Below, piece by piece: positions 1 to 8,244 of a stretch of DNA of 64,000 bases. This DNA comes from Thermocaproicibacter melissae (GTDB lineage: Bacteria; Bacillota; Clostridia; Oscillospirales; Acutalibacteraceae), in NCBI RefSeq assembly GCF_024498295.1, contig NZ_CP101827.1, positions 310,001-374,000 on the forward strand, in the 5' to 3' direction. Within the stretch, counting starts at the first letter, position 1. Every line of letters starts with the position of its first letter. Made by a program: the position numbers and the translations under genes. Under the pieces are notes generated by a model. The model did not search any database. It was not told where the DNA came from and saw only the letters and a program-made list of their open reading frames with translations.

Positions 1-546
1 GACACAAAGGGCAGCCACTCCGGGCTGACGCAGGATTACGCCACCATTCCGGCGGAAATGAAAAAGGTTGCCGCCTGCTTCGGAAAAACACTCCTTTCGC
101 AGGTGGACGAAGAGGAATTTTATTCCCGCCTGCCGGAGGTTCGCGCTACTGCGGGAGACCGAGCCGCCCTGCGCGCGATGCACTTCTTTGCGGAGAACCG
201 CCGCGTTGTGCGGGAGGCAGAGGCGCTCAGGACAAGGGAGTTCCCGACCTTCCTGCGCCTCGTAATGGAAAGCGGACATTCCTCGTTTGAGTTCCTGCAG
301 AATGCCTATCCCCCCTCCCGTACCAAGGAACAGGGGATTCCCGTGGCGCTCGCACTCTGCAGCCGTCTGCTTGCAAAGCGGGGCGGCGCATGGCGTCTGC
401 ACGGCGGCGGCTTTGCGGGTACGGTACAGGCCTATGTGCCCAATGAGTATTTTGAGGAATTTTCCCGGGAAATCGAAGCTGTCTTTGGCCGCGGCAGTTG
501 CCTGCCGCTTTCGGTGTGTGCCGCAGGCGGTGTTCAGATTCTATAA
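1..546 (+). CDS. galK: Galactokinase, C-terminal part (5' end outside window)
   Basis: Leloir-pathway enzyme that phosphorylates galactose to galactose-1-phosphate in the cytoplasm. The reading frame is already open at base 1, and the visible part covers roughly the last 181 residues of a protein that is usually about 390-430 residues. It carries the C-terminal GHMP-kinase glycine motif (GGGFAGTVQAYVP) and the upstream segment around DYATIPAEMK that is typical of galactokinases; the ATP-binding N-terminal lobe is not in the window. galE lies 108 bp downstream on the same strand, which supports the call although galE has its own promoter. The first ATG in the window (position 58) is internal and not a start. 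Confidence 0.9.
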   Translation, partial: DTKGSHSGLTQDYATIPAEMKKVAACFGKTLLSQVDEEEFYSRLPEVRATAGDRAALRAMHFFAENRRVVREAEALRTREFPTFLRLVMESGHSSFEFLQNAYPPSRTKEQGIPVALALCSRLLAKRGGAWRLHGGGFAGTVQAYVPNEYFEEFSREIEAVFGRGSCLPLSVCAAGGVQIL

Positions 547-584
547 TTTCACCGCTTTGTCCACATGAAATTACATTCGGCTGC

Positions 585-613
585 TTGAATGTGCAAATCG
601 AAAAGTGTATGAT
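585..613 (+). promoter_or_regulatory. Sigma-A type promoter of galE
   Basis: TTGAAT (585-590) and TATGAT (608-613) are separated by 17 bp and lie about 40 bp upstream of the galE start. Good fit to a housekeeping promoter, so galE can be transcribed independently of galK. Confidence 0.6.
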
Positions 614-654
614 GGGAGAAACGCGGTTTTTTTAGAACGAAAGGGGTTAAACGA

Positions 655-1656
655 ATGAATATTCTGATTACCGGAGGAACCGGATATATCGGCTCTCACA
701 CTTGTGTTGAGCTGCTGAACAATGGCTATGACATCGTAGTAATGGACAACTACTCCAACTCATCGCCGAGCGTGGCGGGGCAGATTACACGCATTACCGG
801 CAAAGAATTTCCGGTTTATGAGTGCGATATGCTCGATTACGATAAATTCGAGAAAATCTTTGAAGAAAACAAAATCGACGCCGTAATTCACTTCGCGGGC
901 CTAAAAGCCGTGGGAGAATCGGTTGCGAAGCCGCTGGAGTATTACCACAACAACATCACCGGCACGCTGAACCTGCTGCGCCTGATGAAAAAATACGGCG
1001 TTCACCGCCTTGTGTTCAGCTCCTCGGCGACGGTTTACGGCATGAACAACAAGGCGCCGTTTACGGAAGATATGCCGCTTTCCTGCACGAATCCGTACGG
1101 CTACACCAAGCTGATGATTGAGCAGATTCTCCGCGACACCTGCGTTGCGGACAAGTCCTGGAAGGTTGCGCTGCTGCGCTACTTCAACCCTATCGGCGCG
1201 CACCCGAGCGGCCTCATCGGTGAAAACCCGAACGGAATTCCGAACAACCTCATGCCTTACATCATGAAGGTCGCCGTGGGCAAGCTGCCGGAGCTCGGTG
1301 TTTTCGGCAACGACTACCCCACACCGGACGGCACCGGCGTGCGCGACTACATCCATGTGTGCGACCTTGCGGCGGGCCATGTGAAGGCTCTGCAGAAGCT
1401 CGATTCCCTCGACGGCGCCCGCGCCTTCAACCTCGGCACGGGGAAGGGCAGTTCTGTCCTCGAAGTGGTTCATGCATTCGAGCGCGCAAGCGGCGTAAAG
1501 ATTCCTTACAAAATCAAGCCGCGCCGCCCGGGCGACATCGCAACCTGCTATGCGGATTGCACGCGTGCCAAAACGGAACTCGGCTGGGAAGCGAAATACA
1601 CGCTTGAAGACATGTGCCGCGACAGCTGGAACTTTATTCGGAATCAAAAAGAATAA
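655..1656 (+). CDS. galE: UDP-glucose 4-epimerase
   Basis: Interconverts UDP-galactose and UDP-glucose with bound NAD. The 333-residue protein is the usual family length. It has the N-terminal Rossmann glycine motif (GGTGYIGSH, residues 7-15), the SSSATVYG segment with the catalytic Ser, the YGYTK catalytic Tyr-Lys pair near residue 150, and the C-terminal RPGDIA region. The start at 655 is preceded by an AAAGGGG ribosome site. It follows galK and ends just before a strong terminator. Besides galactose use, the enzyme could feed the surface polysaccharide genes at the other end of the window. Confidence 0.97.
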   Translation: MNILITGGTGYIGSHTCVELLNNGYDIVVMDNYSNSSPSVAGQITRITGKEFPVYECDMLDYDKFEKIFEENKIDAVIHFAGLKAVGESVAKPLEYYHNNITGTLNLLRLMKKYGVHRLVFSSSATVYGMNNKAPFTEDMPLSCTNPYGYTKLMIEQILRDTCVADKSWKVALLRYFNPIGAHPSGLIGENPNGIPNNLMPYIMKVAVGKLPELGVFGNDYPTPDGTGVRDYIHVCDLAAGHVKALQKLDSLDGARAFNLGTGKGSSVLEVVHAFERASGVKIPYKIKPRRPGDIATCYADCTRAKTELGWEAKYTLEDMCRDSWNFIRNQKE

Positions 1657-1667
1657 CAAAATGAAAA

Positions 1668-1694
1668 GGCGGGAGCAAATTCTTTGCTCCCGCC
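1668..1694 (+). terminator. Intrinsic terminator after galE
   Basis: Perfect 12-bp stem GGCGGGAGCAAA (1668-1679) / TTTGCTCCCGCC (1683-1694) with a 3-nt loop, followed by TTGTTC. It begins 12 bp after the galE stop codon. Confidence 0.85.
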
Positions 1695-1868
1695 TTGTTC
1701 AATTCACCGAGCGTGCGCAGGAAATCTTCGAGATGCTGTACTCAGCCCCAACTTCCACGGACACATCTGAAACAATCTGTTATATTTTAATTATTTTATA
1801 CAATTAGTTGTTTTGCGTTATGCTATTTCCACGCCCAAAAAGGTCGTCAGCGCTGAAAGAACAAAAAA

Positions 1869-1892
1869 CAGGGCACGCTGCGGCGTGCCCTG
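1869..1892 (-). terminator. Intrinsic terminator of the 1930-2421 gene
   Basis: Perfect 10-bp stem CAGGGCACGC (1869-1878) / GCGTGCCCTG (1883-1892) with a 4-nt loop. Read on the minus strand it is followed by a T-run, so it ends transcription of the acidic hypothetical protein gene. Confidence 0.8.
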
Positions 1893-1929
1893 CTTAGTTT
1901 TTATTTTGCGGTTTTCCCGCAGCTGAAGT

Positions 1930-2421
1930 TTACGGTTCGTCGTCGATACTCTCGGATTCTTCCGAGCTGTCATCGTCCACGATATCGGCGTCGTTCGGCT
2001 CCACCTTGAACGGACGAAGGTAGTCTTCGTCATCGTCGGCAATTTCCTGATGTGCCGCGTCCGGCTTGGGTTCTTCATCCGCTTCAAAGCCGCCGCTCAA
2101 GTCTTCGTCTTCACAGGCGTTTTCCGCCGGATCCTGCTCCTTGGTGGGAACGGCAAGCTCGTCGAGCTTTGCATAAGCGCGTTTCAGGCGTGCACCTGCA
2201 TTATCGACCGCCTTGCAGTACTCTTCGGTTTCCTCGTTCTGCGGGTCACGCATATTCTGGTAATAGTATTTTCCAAGCTGAATAAACGCATGATTTTGCG
2301 CGTCTTTTTCTGTTTTAATTACAATTTTCAGTCGGTTCATTATGGCCGCTTTGCGGTTCTTATCCACAATGTAATCGACCGCCTTGGTAAAGGATTGCGT
2401 AGCGTTTTTCCAAAAGTCCAT
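1930..2421 (-). CDS. Hypothetical protein with long acidic C-terminus
   Basis: I do not recognise a family. Start chosen at the ATG at 2421, which has a strong AGGAGGG ribosome site 8 nt upstream; a longer reading to 2544 lacks one. The 163-residue product has a basic, helical N-terminal half (a segment beginning MDFWKNATQSFTKAVDYIVDKN, followed by a tyrosine-rich stretch near residue 50) and an Asp/Glu-rich, probably disordered tail from about residue 95. No signal peptide or membrane segment is seen. It stands alone between galE and the divergently transcribed CpXC gene and has its own terminator. The acidic tail could mediate binding to basic proteins or nucleic-acid mimicry, but nothing in the sequence shows this. 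Confidence 0.7.
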   Translation of the reverse strand: MDFWKNATQSFTKAVDYIVDKNRKAAIMNRLKIVIKTEKDAQNHAFIQLGKYYYQNMRDPQNEETEEYCKAVDNAGARLKRAYAKLDELAVPTKEQDPAENACEDEDLSGGFEADEEPKPDAAHQEIADDDEDYLRPFKVEPNDADIVDDDSSEESESIDDEP

Positions 2422-2593
2422 TGAAAAATCCCTCCTGCCAGACGGCTCAGTTCTTGGTTTATTATATCGCATTCCCATCACAAATAACAGTATTATTTCA
2501 TCTATTCCTTTTTTTATGTCGGTATGATATAATAACGGAAGCACAGTCCAAGCAGTTTTTTGAAATCAGTCTGTCAGGGAGTGGGCCGGAAGA

Positions 2594-3253
2594 ATGTCAA
2601 CACAGATGAGCAAAGACGTAGGCTGCCCGAATTGCGGCACGGCCGTGCGGACCGAGATGTGGCCCGGCATCTGCGCGCAGGAGCACCCGGAACTGCGCAG
2701 CCATATTTTAGACGAAACCTTTTTTGATTGGACATGCCCCCACTGCGGTTATTCGGCCCAATTTGAATATCCCTGTCTATACCATGATCGTGAACGCCGC
2801 TTTATGATTTACTTGGCGCCGACCGGAAGCGGGCAGGAATTCAAGCCCGTTGATGTAAGCGAAAAATTTCCTCAGCTTGCCGGCGTTACCAAGCGAGTGG
2901 TCGCGTCGCCCGCCGAACTGAAAGAGAAAATCCTGATTTTTGAGTCCGGTCTTGACGATTACGCCGTGGAGCTTGTAAAGCTCGGCCTTTCGGATGTTCT
3001 GGAGCAAAAAGACGGAATCAAGACCCTGCGCGCGTACTTCTGCGGAGCAGATGAATCCGCGAACCGCATCTGCTTTGCGTTTTGCCAAGAGGGCAAAAAC
3101 GGATTCACGCTGCGCAAAACAAGCATGGACGCATACCATAAGTCGCTCGAGATTACCGAAAGGTTCCGCGGAAACGATGAAAACCTCTTTGTTCCGGTCG
3201 ATTCGCTCACGGCGCGCGATATGCTTGACGAATATTTCGCCGAAGAAGCCTAA
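2594..3253 (+). CDS. CpXC-domain protein
   Basis: Protein of 219 residues with a CpXC domain in its first half: two zinc-ribbon-like Cys pairs (CPNC near residue 11 and CPHC near residue 49) separated by about 35 residues, followed by a conserved beta-rich segment. The family is widespread in Firmicutes and its function is not established. The C-terminal half is alpha/beta with no motif I recognise. The ATG at 2594 is the first in frame and has a modest purine-rich site upstream. No membrane segment, so probably cytoplasmic. It is divergent from the acidic hypothetical gene and followed at 110 bp by the DUF554 gene. Confidence 0.75.
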   Translation: MSTQMSKDVGCPNCGTAVRTEMWPGICAQEHPELRSHILDETFFDWTCPHCGYSAQFEYPCLYHDRERRFMIYLAPTGSGQEFKPVDVSEKFPQLAGVTKRVVASPAELKEKILIFESGLDDYAVELVKLGLSDVLEQKDGIKTLRAYFCGADESANRICFAFCQEGKNGFTLRKTSMDAYHKSLEITERFRGNDENLFVPVDSLTARDMLDEYFAEEA

Positions 3254-3269
3254 TTTTGCTAGAATGAAA

Positions 3270-3304
3270 ATACCAGTCGGGGAACAACTCCCTTGGGCTG
3301 GTAT
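3270..3304 (+). terminator. Possible weak terminator after CpXC gene
   Basis: ATACCAG (3270-3276) can pair with CTGGTAT (3298-3304), with a second small GGGA/TCCC pairing inside, but only a short T-rich tail follows. It could be an attenuator rather than a full stop. Confidence 0.35.
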
Positions 3305-3364
3305 TGTTATATCCCGCCGGATTTGGGCTATGCGGGAGCTTGAATCGGAAAAAGGAAGTGTGTC

Positions 3365-4063
3365 ATGCTCGGGGTAATTGTCAATGTCTGCACCGTGCTC
3401 GCAGGCAGCATAGTAGGACTTCTTTTCAAAAAAGGAATTTCCGAAAAATTTACTTCTGCTATTATGTGTGCCATCGGCCTGTGCACGCTTGCAATCGGCG
3501 TTAAGGGGATTTTCAACGACAACAATACACTTGCCATGATTCTTTCGCTTGTTCTCGGCACCGCCGTCGGAACGTGGATCGACCTCGACGGGTGGATTAC
3601 GAATCTCGGTGAACGCCTCGAGAAACGCTTTGCGAAGCAGGACGGAACCGTCTCCGTAACACAGGGATTCGTCACGGCGAGCCTGCTGTTCTGCGTCGGC
3701 TCCATGACGATTGTCGGGTGCTTGAACGCCGGACTCAAGGGCGACAACCAAATGCTTTTCACGAAGTCTCTGCTCGATTTGATTTCCGCCGCCATTCTCT
3801 CCGTGAGTCTCGGCATTGGGGTCCTGTTTTCGGCTGCGTTTGTGCTGGTGTTTCAGGGCGCGCTCGTGCTTCTTGCCGGAGTCCTTCAGCCCGTGCTTAC
3901 CACGCCGATGATTAACGCCATTACGTGTGTCGGGTCGCTTTCGATTCTCGCGCTCGGCCTCAATCTGCTGAAGATAACAAACATCAAGGTTGCAAACCAG
4001 CTGCCCGCATTGGTGCTGGCGCCGTTTATCTGCTGGTGCCTTACCGCTGTTGGGCTGGGATAA
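3365..4063 (+). CDS. DUF554 family membrane protein
   Basis: Integral membrane protein of 232 residues with about seven hydrophobic segments. The family pattern is clear: an N-terminal GxxxNxxxVLxGSxxGLLF-like segment, then GxCTLAIGVKG, then SLVLGTAVGTWIDLDGWI, and in the second half CVGSMTIVGCLNAGL. DUF554 (YdfK-like) proteins are presumed transporters, but no substrate is established. The start ATG at 3365 has an AAGGAAG site 9 nt upstream. The gene stands between the CpXC gene and a strong bidirectional terminator shared with rubrerythrin. Confidence 0.85.
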   Translation: MLGVIVNVCTVLAGSIVGLLFKKGISEKFTSAIMCAIGLCTLAIGVKGIFNDNNTLAMILSLVLGTAVGTWIDLDGWITNLGERLEKRFAKQDGTVSVTQGFVTASLLFCVGSMTIVGCLNAGLKGDNQMLFTKSLLDLISAAILSVSLGIGVLFSAAFVLVFQGALVLLAGVLQPVLTTPMINAITCVGSLSILALGLNLLKITNIKVANQLPALVLAPFICWCLTAVGLG

Positions 4064-4080
4064 AAAAGCTGTGTAAAAAA

Positions 4081-4107
4081 GCAGGTGCTCTGCAAAGGAG
4101 CACCTGC
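4081..4107. terminator. Bidirectional terminator between DUF554 and rubrerythrin
   Basis: Perfect 10-bp stem GCAGGTGCTC (4081-4090) / GAGCACCTGC (4098-4107). It has A-runs on the left and T-runs on the right, so it can serve both convergent genes. Confidence 0.9.
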
Positions 4108-4128
4108 TTTTTGTTTTTTGAATTGGAA

Positions 4129-4668
4129 TCAGTAATTTTCTGCTCTGCGTTCAAAATATGCCTGCGGATGACGGCAGGTGGGGCAGACTTCCGGAGCTTC
4201 TTTGCCCACATAGACAAAACCACAGTTGCGGCAAACCCATACGGTGGTCTCTTCACAACGGAAAACGAGGTTGTCTTGCACGTTTTTCAGCAGCTTGAGG
4301 TAGCGTTCCTCGTGCCGCTTCTCAACCGAAGCAACAAGGCGCATTGTCTTTGCAATTTCGAGGAATCCTTCTTCCTCGGCGGTATCGGCCATGCGCTTAT
4401 ACATGTCGCTCCACTCGTAGTGTTCGCCGTCTGCGGCAATCTTCAGGTTTTCTTCCGTGGTGCCGACGGCTCCGCCGTTCAGGTACTTATACCACAGCTT
4501 TGCGTGTTCTTTTTCGTTGTCTGCGGTCTCCTGGAAAATGGCGGCAATCTGCTCATAACCCTGCTTTCTCGCTTGGGAAGCGAAGAAAGTGTAGCGTGTG
4601 CGCGCTTGAGACTCGCCGGAAAAAGCCTCTCTCAGGTTGGCTTCTGTTTTACTGCCCTTTAACTCCAT
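4129..4668 (-). CDS. rbr: Rubrerythrin
   Basis: Non-haem di-iron peroxidase that detoxifies hydrogen peroxide in anaerobes. The 179-residue protein has an N-terminal ferritin-like four-helix domain with the expected Glu/His iron ligands ([28 protein letters not shown]) and a C-terminal rubredoxin-like domain with two CxxC pairs (CRNC and CPTC, about residues 146-167). A strong ribosome site (AAAGGAG) precedes the ATG. It is a monocistronic gene with its own promoter at 4726-4754 and the shared terminator downstream. Together these mark the organism as an anaerobe with an oxidative-stress defence. Confidence 0.97.
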   Translation of the reverse strand: MELKGSKTEANLREAFSGESQARTRYTFFASQARKQGYEQIAAIFQETADNEKEHAKLWYKYLNGGAVGTTEENLKIAADGEHYEWSDMYKRMADTAEEEGFLEIAKTMRLVASVEKRHEERYLKLLKNVQDNLVFRCEETTVWVCRNCGFVYVGKEAPEVCPTCRHPQAYFERRAENY

Positions 4669-4725
4669 GGTTCCTTGCTCCTTTCGTTTTTACCACCGTA
4701 TTATTTTCTGTATATTTCTAGCCAC

Positions 4726-4754
4726 ATTATACCAACAACAATCAACAAATTCAA
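4726..4754 (-). promoter_or_regulatory. Sigma-A type promoter of rubrerythrin
   Basis: Read on the minus strand: TTGAAT (4754-4749), 17-bp spacer, TATAAT (4731-4726), about 57 bp before the start codon. I see no obvious PerR-type inverted repeat on it. Confidence 0.7.
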
Positions 4755-4772
4755 TGAACATTCCATGAAGGT

Positions 4773-5009
4773 TTATATTCCCTTTTCTGCCTCAGCCAGT
4801 ACTTCCGGAAGATTGACTACAAGCTCGTGATAATCCATTCGGTATTTTCTGCCGTAAAGCAACAGCACGGCACGGATGTAGTTTGGGCTGTATCGGCGGC
4901 AAAGCTCATTTTCGGCAATCAATTCTTTCAGGTAGGCTGTCACATACTCGATGCCGCCCGGATTCTCCGGTTCTTTCCTATGCGAAAGCTGCAATACAAA
5001 TTCGGGCAT
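4773..5009 (-). CDS. Small hypothetical protein (78 aa)
   Basis: I do not recognise this protein. The product is 78 residues, predicted mostly helical, with a YSPNYIRAVLLLYGRKYRM-like centre and no Cys, signal or membrane segment. The only ATG (5009) lies 4 nt beyond the stem of the terminator at 5014-5048 and has no ribosome site, so the start is doubtful. Either translation begins at a non-ATG codon further up, read through that terminator, or the ORF is a relic. It ends just before the rubrerythrin promoter. Confidence 0.45.
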   Translation of the reverse strand: MPEFVLQLSHRKEPENPGGIEYVTAYLKELIAENELCRRYSPNYIRAVLLLYGRKYRMDYHELVVNLPEVLAEAEKGI

Positions 5010-5013
5010 AGAA

Positions 5014-5048
5014 AAAGCGGGACTTCGGAATTTCCGAAGTCCCGCTTT
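5014..5048 (-). terminator. Terminator of the ABC transporter operon
   Basis: Near-perfect inverted repeat: 17 bases 5014-5030 against 5032-5048 (core GCGGGACTTCGG). Read on the minus strand it ends in a T-run. It lies about 20 bp after the stop of the DUF4340 gene. Confidence 0.85.
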
Positions 5049-5068
5049 GTTCGTTTGCTTTCGCTTAC

Positions 5069-6535
5069 TTAGGAAGCAGAAACCGTTTTGCCTGCCTCCA
5101 AATCTGCGATTGCATTCAGAACATTCTCTACATCGTTCTTCGTGCAGAGGCCGTACACGGTACCGTCAAGAACGGCAGTATAGTGCCGGTTATCAATTGC
5201 ATAAAGCGCAAGTGTGTTGGTGGTTGATTTGTCAAAGAACGAATACTTTATGGTAATTGCAGGCGTACCGGACGGCATCTTATCTGTCTGGTCATAAATC
5301 ACGAGACTGATAAGCGTCTGGTAGGCATTCTTGTAGTTCTTGTCGTAGTCCAGTTCTTTGCCGTCTGTGCCTGTGACTTTGTAGTTATAAACCTTGTTAT
5401 CTTCCGTAGAGGATTCGGTGTTTTCGGTGCGGCTTACGTTGATAACATCGGTCTTGCCGGAAGAAGTAATTTCAATTTTCTTCACGGTGTTGATGTTAGG
5501 CACGAAAATGAGCTTGCTGCGCAGTTTGAACAGATCGGTGTCCGTCAACGCGCTTACATCGCTCGCCGAAACCTCATAGATGACATTGATATTGTCTACC
5601 ATCGCGTAGTAGCCTTTTGAGCTCTTATTGCCGATGATGAGCGTATGATTTTCTTTGTTGACGGAGTAAACCGCCTTGACGGTTGGATTGTCGAATCCGT
5701 ACTGTTTCAGCGCCGCGGCATCGGGTTTCGTTACAACCGCCGAATCCGCCGTGAGGCTTCCTAGAACGCCTAGCAGGTCCGTAACATTCTGCGCGTCAAC
5801 CTCATACTTTGCTGGCGAAACAATGGTCGGCATCTCGTCAATTTCCTGAATTACCACAGGTGTGGGGAAATTCTTGCCCGTAAGCGTAATTTTATGGAAT
5901 ACATTTTGCGGATTTGCTTTCGACGTGGAGTCGGAAGAATCCGGTGTAATGGAAAGCATGTCTGTTTTCACGAAGTATGTGGCAGCCTCAAGAATACCGT
6001 CGTCAACCGCAACCACATAGACATTGTCCGAATTCAGACCGCACATATAGTAGGTACCGGAGTTTGTGGCGGTAGCGCTGCCGATTTTATAGCCGAAATC
6101 GGAACCGTCCTTGTATTTCACTTCAACGGTTGCCTGCGGGTCTGTGAGGCCAAAATCACTCAAATTGTTGACCTTGCCGATATTCTTCAACGCACCGAGG
6201 CTAATTCCGTTCTGCACGACGGCGTTTGCCCTGTCGATGTTAATGGGACAGCCCGAAAGCTCCTGTACCGTAAAGTTAAGGGAAGTGGACGCGGCGGAGC
6301 TGGAGCCGATGGTACCCGTCGGCATAGGAATGATTGTATAGCTGCCTTTTTTGTTCTTCACCGTCATGGAGGCAACGTCGCTGCTTGTTTTGGAAATCAG
6401 CTGGATGGTCTCAGAGGAATCGGAAGCGGATGAGCTTGACCCTGTTCCGCCAAGCTTATTCACCGCAAATACCGCACCGCCGAGCACCAAAGCTGCGGCT
6501 CCGGCGATGATCAGATTTCTGGTGCTGCTTTTCAT
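5069..6535 (-). CDS. DUF4340 domain protein, membrane-anchored accessory of an ABC system
   Basis: Protein of 488 residues with one N-terminal membrane anchor (about residues 7-26) and a Ser-rich linker, followed by a large extracytoplasmic region. The repeating pattern (segment near FGLTDPQATVEVKY, then YKIGSAT, TYYM, VYVV) is that of DUF4340, a domain found beside gliding-type ABC transporters. Start chosen at ATG 6535, which has an AGAGGAGG site 8 nt upstream; a longer frame to 6568 overlaps the previous gene without one. Last gene of a four-gene operon and immediately followed by a terminator. The role is unknown; by context it works outside the membrane with the GldG-like protein. Confidence 0.82.
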   Translation of the reverse strand: MKSSTRNLIIAGAAALVLGGAVFAVNKLGGTGSSSSASDSSETIQLISKTSSDVASMTVKNKKGSYTIIPMPTGTIGSSSAASTSLNFTVQELSGCPINIDRANAVVQNGISLGALKNIGKVNNLSDFGLTDPQATVEVKYKDGSDFGYKIGSATATNSGTYYMCGLNSDNVYVVAVDDGILEAATYFVKTDMLSITPDSSDSTSKANPQNVFHKITLTGKNFPTPVVIQEIDEMPTIVSPAKYEVDAQNVTDLLGVLGSLTADSAVVTKPDAAALKQYGFDNPTVKAVYSVNKENHTLIIGNKSSKGYYAMVDNINVIYEVSASDVSALTDTDLFKLRSKLIFVPNINTVKKIEITSSGKTDVINVSRTENTESSTEDNKVYNYKVTGTDGKELDYDKNYKNAYQTLISLVIYDQTDKMPSGTPAITIKYSFFDKSTTNTLALYAIDNRHYTAVLDGTVYGLCTKNDVENVLNAIADLEAGKTVSAS

Positions 6536-6536
6536 G

Positions 6537-8231
6537 TCACAGCGTCCTCCTCTTGCGGTAGACAACAATGCCTGTAATCATAATAATCAGCGGAATCAAG
6601 AGGGTAAACACGCCATAGCCAAGGCCGATCATAGTCTTGGAGCTGATGGCTAAATCCTTCGTGTAAAGCTCATGATACTGTGTATAGACGGTGGAAGCGG
6701 AATCGGTTGTGCCGGTTACATAGCGGGAGAGATCGCCAAGGAATGAGGCGTTCCCGAACACATCCGCTTTCAGCAGGCTCGAACTGAACATGGTGGTTGA
6801 GCCGCAAAGAATTACATTTGCGTAATAATCCTTCTGGTCAATGTGAATGGACTGCCGAGACAGCGCCGCTGCATTCTGTGCGGCCGGTTCCGACTTTGTG
6901 GTCGTGTTGTTGTCAGTGGCCTTTACAACAACGGACTGGTCGCTTGTTTTCAGCAGCGAATATGTTGTTTTGTTGCCCACACTGTTTGCCTTAATCGTAA
7001 CCGGTGCAATATTGGTGGCAAACACGTCATCGTAGCTGCTTTTCTTTCCGCTCAAATCCAAAGAATTCTGAACATCGGTGTAAATGTTAAATGGGCTTTG
7101 ATAATATTTCGTGTCGTCCTGTTCCTCAACAGCTGCGTTCGTGTCAGCGGAAAGGCCCCACTCGTTAAGCAGGTTGTTCAGATTATCAAGACTTGTTGCG
7201 CCGGCAGTTGTCGTCACAAGCAGAGCTCGGTCCATCTTGAAAGACTTGTTAAGAAGCCATTTGTCTATCTTATCCATTTCATCGTCAGTCAAGTCGTTGG
7301 CCGGGCAGCCAAGAACAAGAAGCTGGGTGTTTTCCGGAATATCTTCTGTCAGAAGATTGAAATCCTTTGTTTCAAAACTGTTGTTCTGAAGCAGGTGCTT
7401 GTATCCTTCGGCGTCAATCTGCTCGCCGTGGCCGGTGTCAAACGAAGCAATCGGCACATCTTCCGAGGTTACAGTGTTCAAGGCGGAAGCCAAGCAAGAG
7501 TCTACTCTTGAAGTTGTTGTCTGTGTGCCGTTGCTGTAACTAGTTTCAAACAGGTCACTCGCGGAAAGCACGCGGTAGCGCTTATCACTCTTTACGACAA
7601 CGTCGCCTTCCTGAAGATTGTCGGACTTATAGTTAGCGGCGAATGACGGGTTCTTGTCGAGGTCAACATAAGAAAGCGTAATGTTGGAATTGCGCTCTGC
7701 CGCTTTTGAGAACAGGCGGCTGACCTGCGCATAGTCTGCAGTCGAGCTACTAAGGTTGTTGCTTTCGCATGCTTCCTTGGAAGCGCAGATGGTGATTTCC
7801 ACCGGAATCTTCACTTTGTCAATCACTTCGATACATTCGGAAGAAAGCGAGTTGGTTCCGCTCTTTGTCACGTCGAAGTTGATGGACGGGTATTTGTCGC
7901 TCAGAATGCTGAAAAGGACATTCACAAGCACAACGACGGCAATGAAAATCGCGGTGAATGCCGTTGCCGTAGAACCGTGCTTGAATTTTTCGCTCTGGAA
8001 GAAAGAAGGTTTCTTCTTTTCTTCTTTTTTATCCTTTTTATTCTCTGTTTTGGAAGCTGCCTCGTTCTTTTCTTCCGCGGAAGTTTTTGTCTCCGCCTTT
8101 TCAGAAGCTACTTCTTTCGCGGCGGCTTCGGTGGATGCCGCCTCAGGATTTTCCTGTTTTGTATTTTCCGTCTCAGCTGCGGAGGTGTTTTCCTCCGTTG
8201 CAGAGATCTGCGGATCTTTTTCCTGATTCAT
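6537..8231 (-). CDS. GldG-like ABC-type transport auxiliary protein
   Basis: Protein of 564 residues. Residues 1-75 are a highly charged, low-complexity Glu/Lys/Ala/Ser region, presumably cytoplasmic. One membrane span follows (about residues 92-112), then a large extracytoplasmic alpha/beta region of the ABC_transp_aux/GldG type (typical segments SFDTGHGEQ and LLVLGCPANDLTDDEMDKI), and a C-terminal membrane span ending in basic residues (YRKRR). A good AAGGGGGG ribosome site precedes ATG 8231. It follows the permease by 13 bp and precedes the DUF4340 gene with essentially no gap. The charged N-terminal extension is unusual for the family. Confidence 0.85.
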   Translation of the reverse strand: MNQEKDPQISATEENTSAAETENTKQENPEAASTEAAAKEVASEKAETKTSAEEKNEAASKTENKKDKKEEKKKPSFFQSEKFKHGSTATAFTAIFIAVVVLVNVLFSILSDKYPSINFDVTKSGTNSLSSECIEVIDKVKIPVEITICASKEACESNNLSSSTADYAQVSRLFSKAAERNSNITLSYVDLDKNPSFAANYKSDNLQEGDVVVKSDKRYRVLSASDLFETSYSNGTQTTTSRVDSCLASALNTVTSEDVPIASFDTGHGEQIDAEGYKHLLQNNSFETKDFNLLTEDIPENTQLLVLGCPANDLTDDEMDKIDKWLLNKSFKMDRALLVTTTAGATSLDNLNNLLNEWGLSADTNAAVEEQDDTKYYQSPFNIYTDVQNSLDLSGKKSSYDDVFATNIAPVTIKANSVGNKTTYSLLKTSDQSVVVKATDNNTTTKSEPAAQNAAALSRQSIHIDQKDYYANVILCGSTTMFSSSLLKADVFGNASFLGDLSRYVTGTTDSASTVYTQYHELYTKDLAISSKTMIGLGYGVFTLLIPLIIMITGIVVYRKRRTL

Positions 8232-8244
8232 GTTTCTGCCCCCC

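Noticed and set aside
460-473. TTTTCCCGGGAAAT, one base from the Bacillus Noc-binding consensus
   Set aside because: It lies in galK coding sequence, is a single weak copy, and the site used by this Noc is unknown. Another partial match at 37230 shows the core arises by chance.
2777-3751. 324-codon minus-strand ORF
   Set aside because: It is antisense to two well-supported plus-strand genes (CpXC and DUF554), has biased composition and no family pattern.
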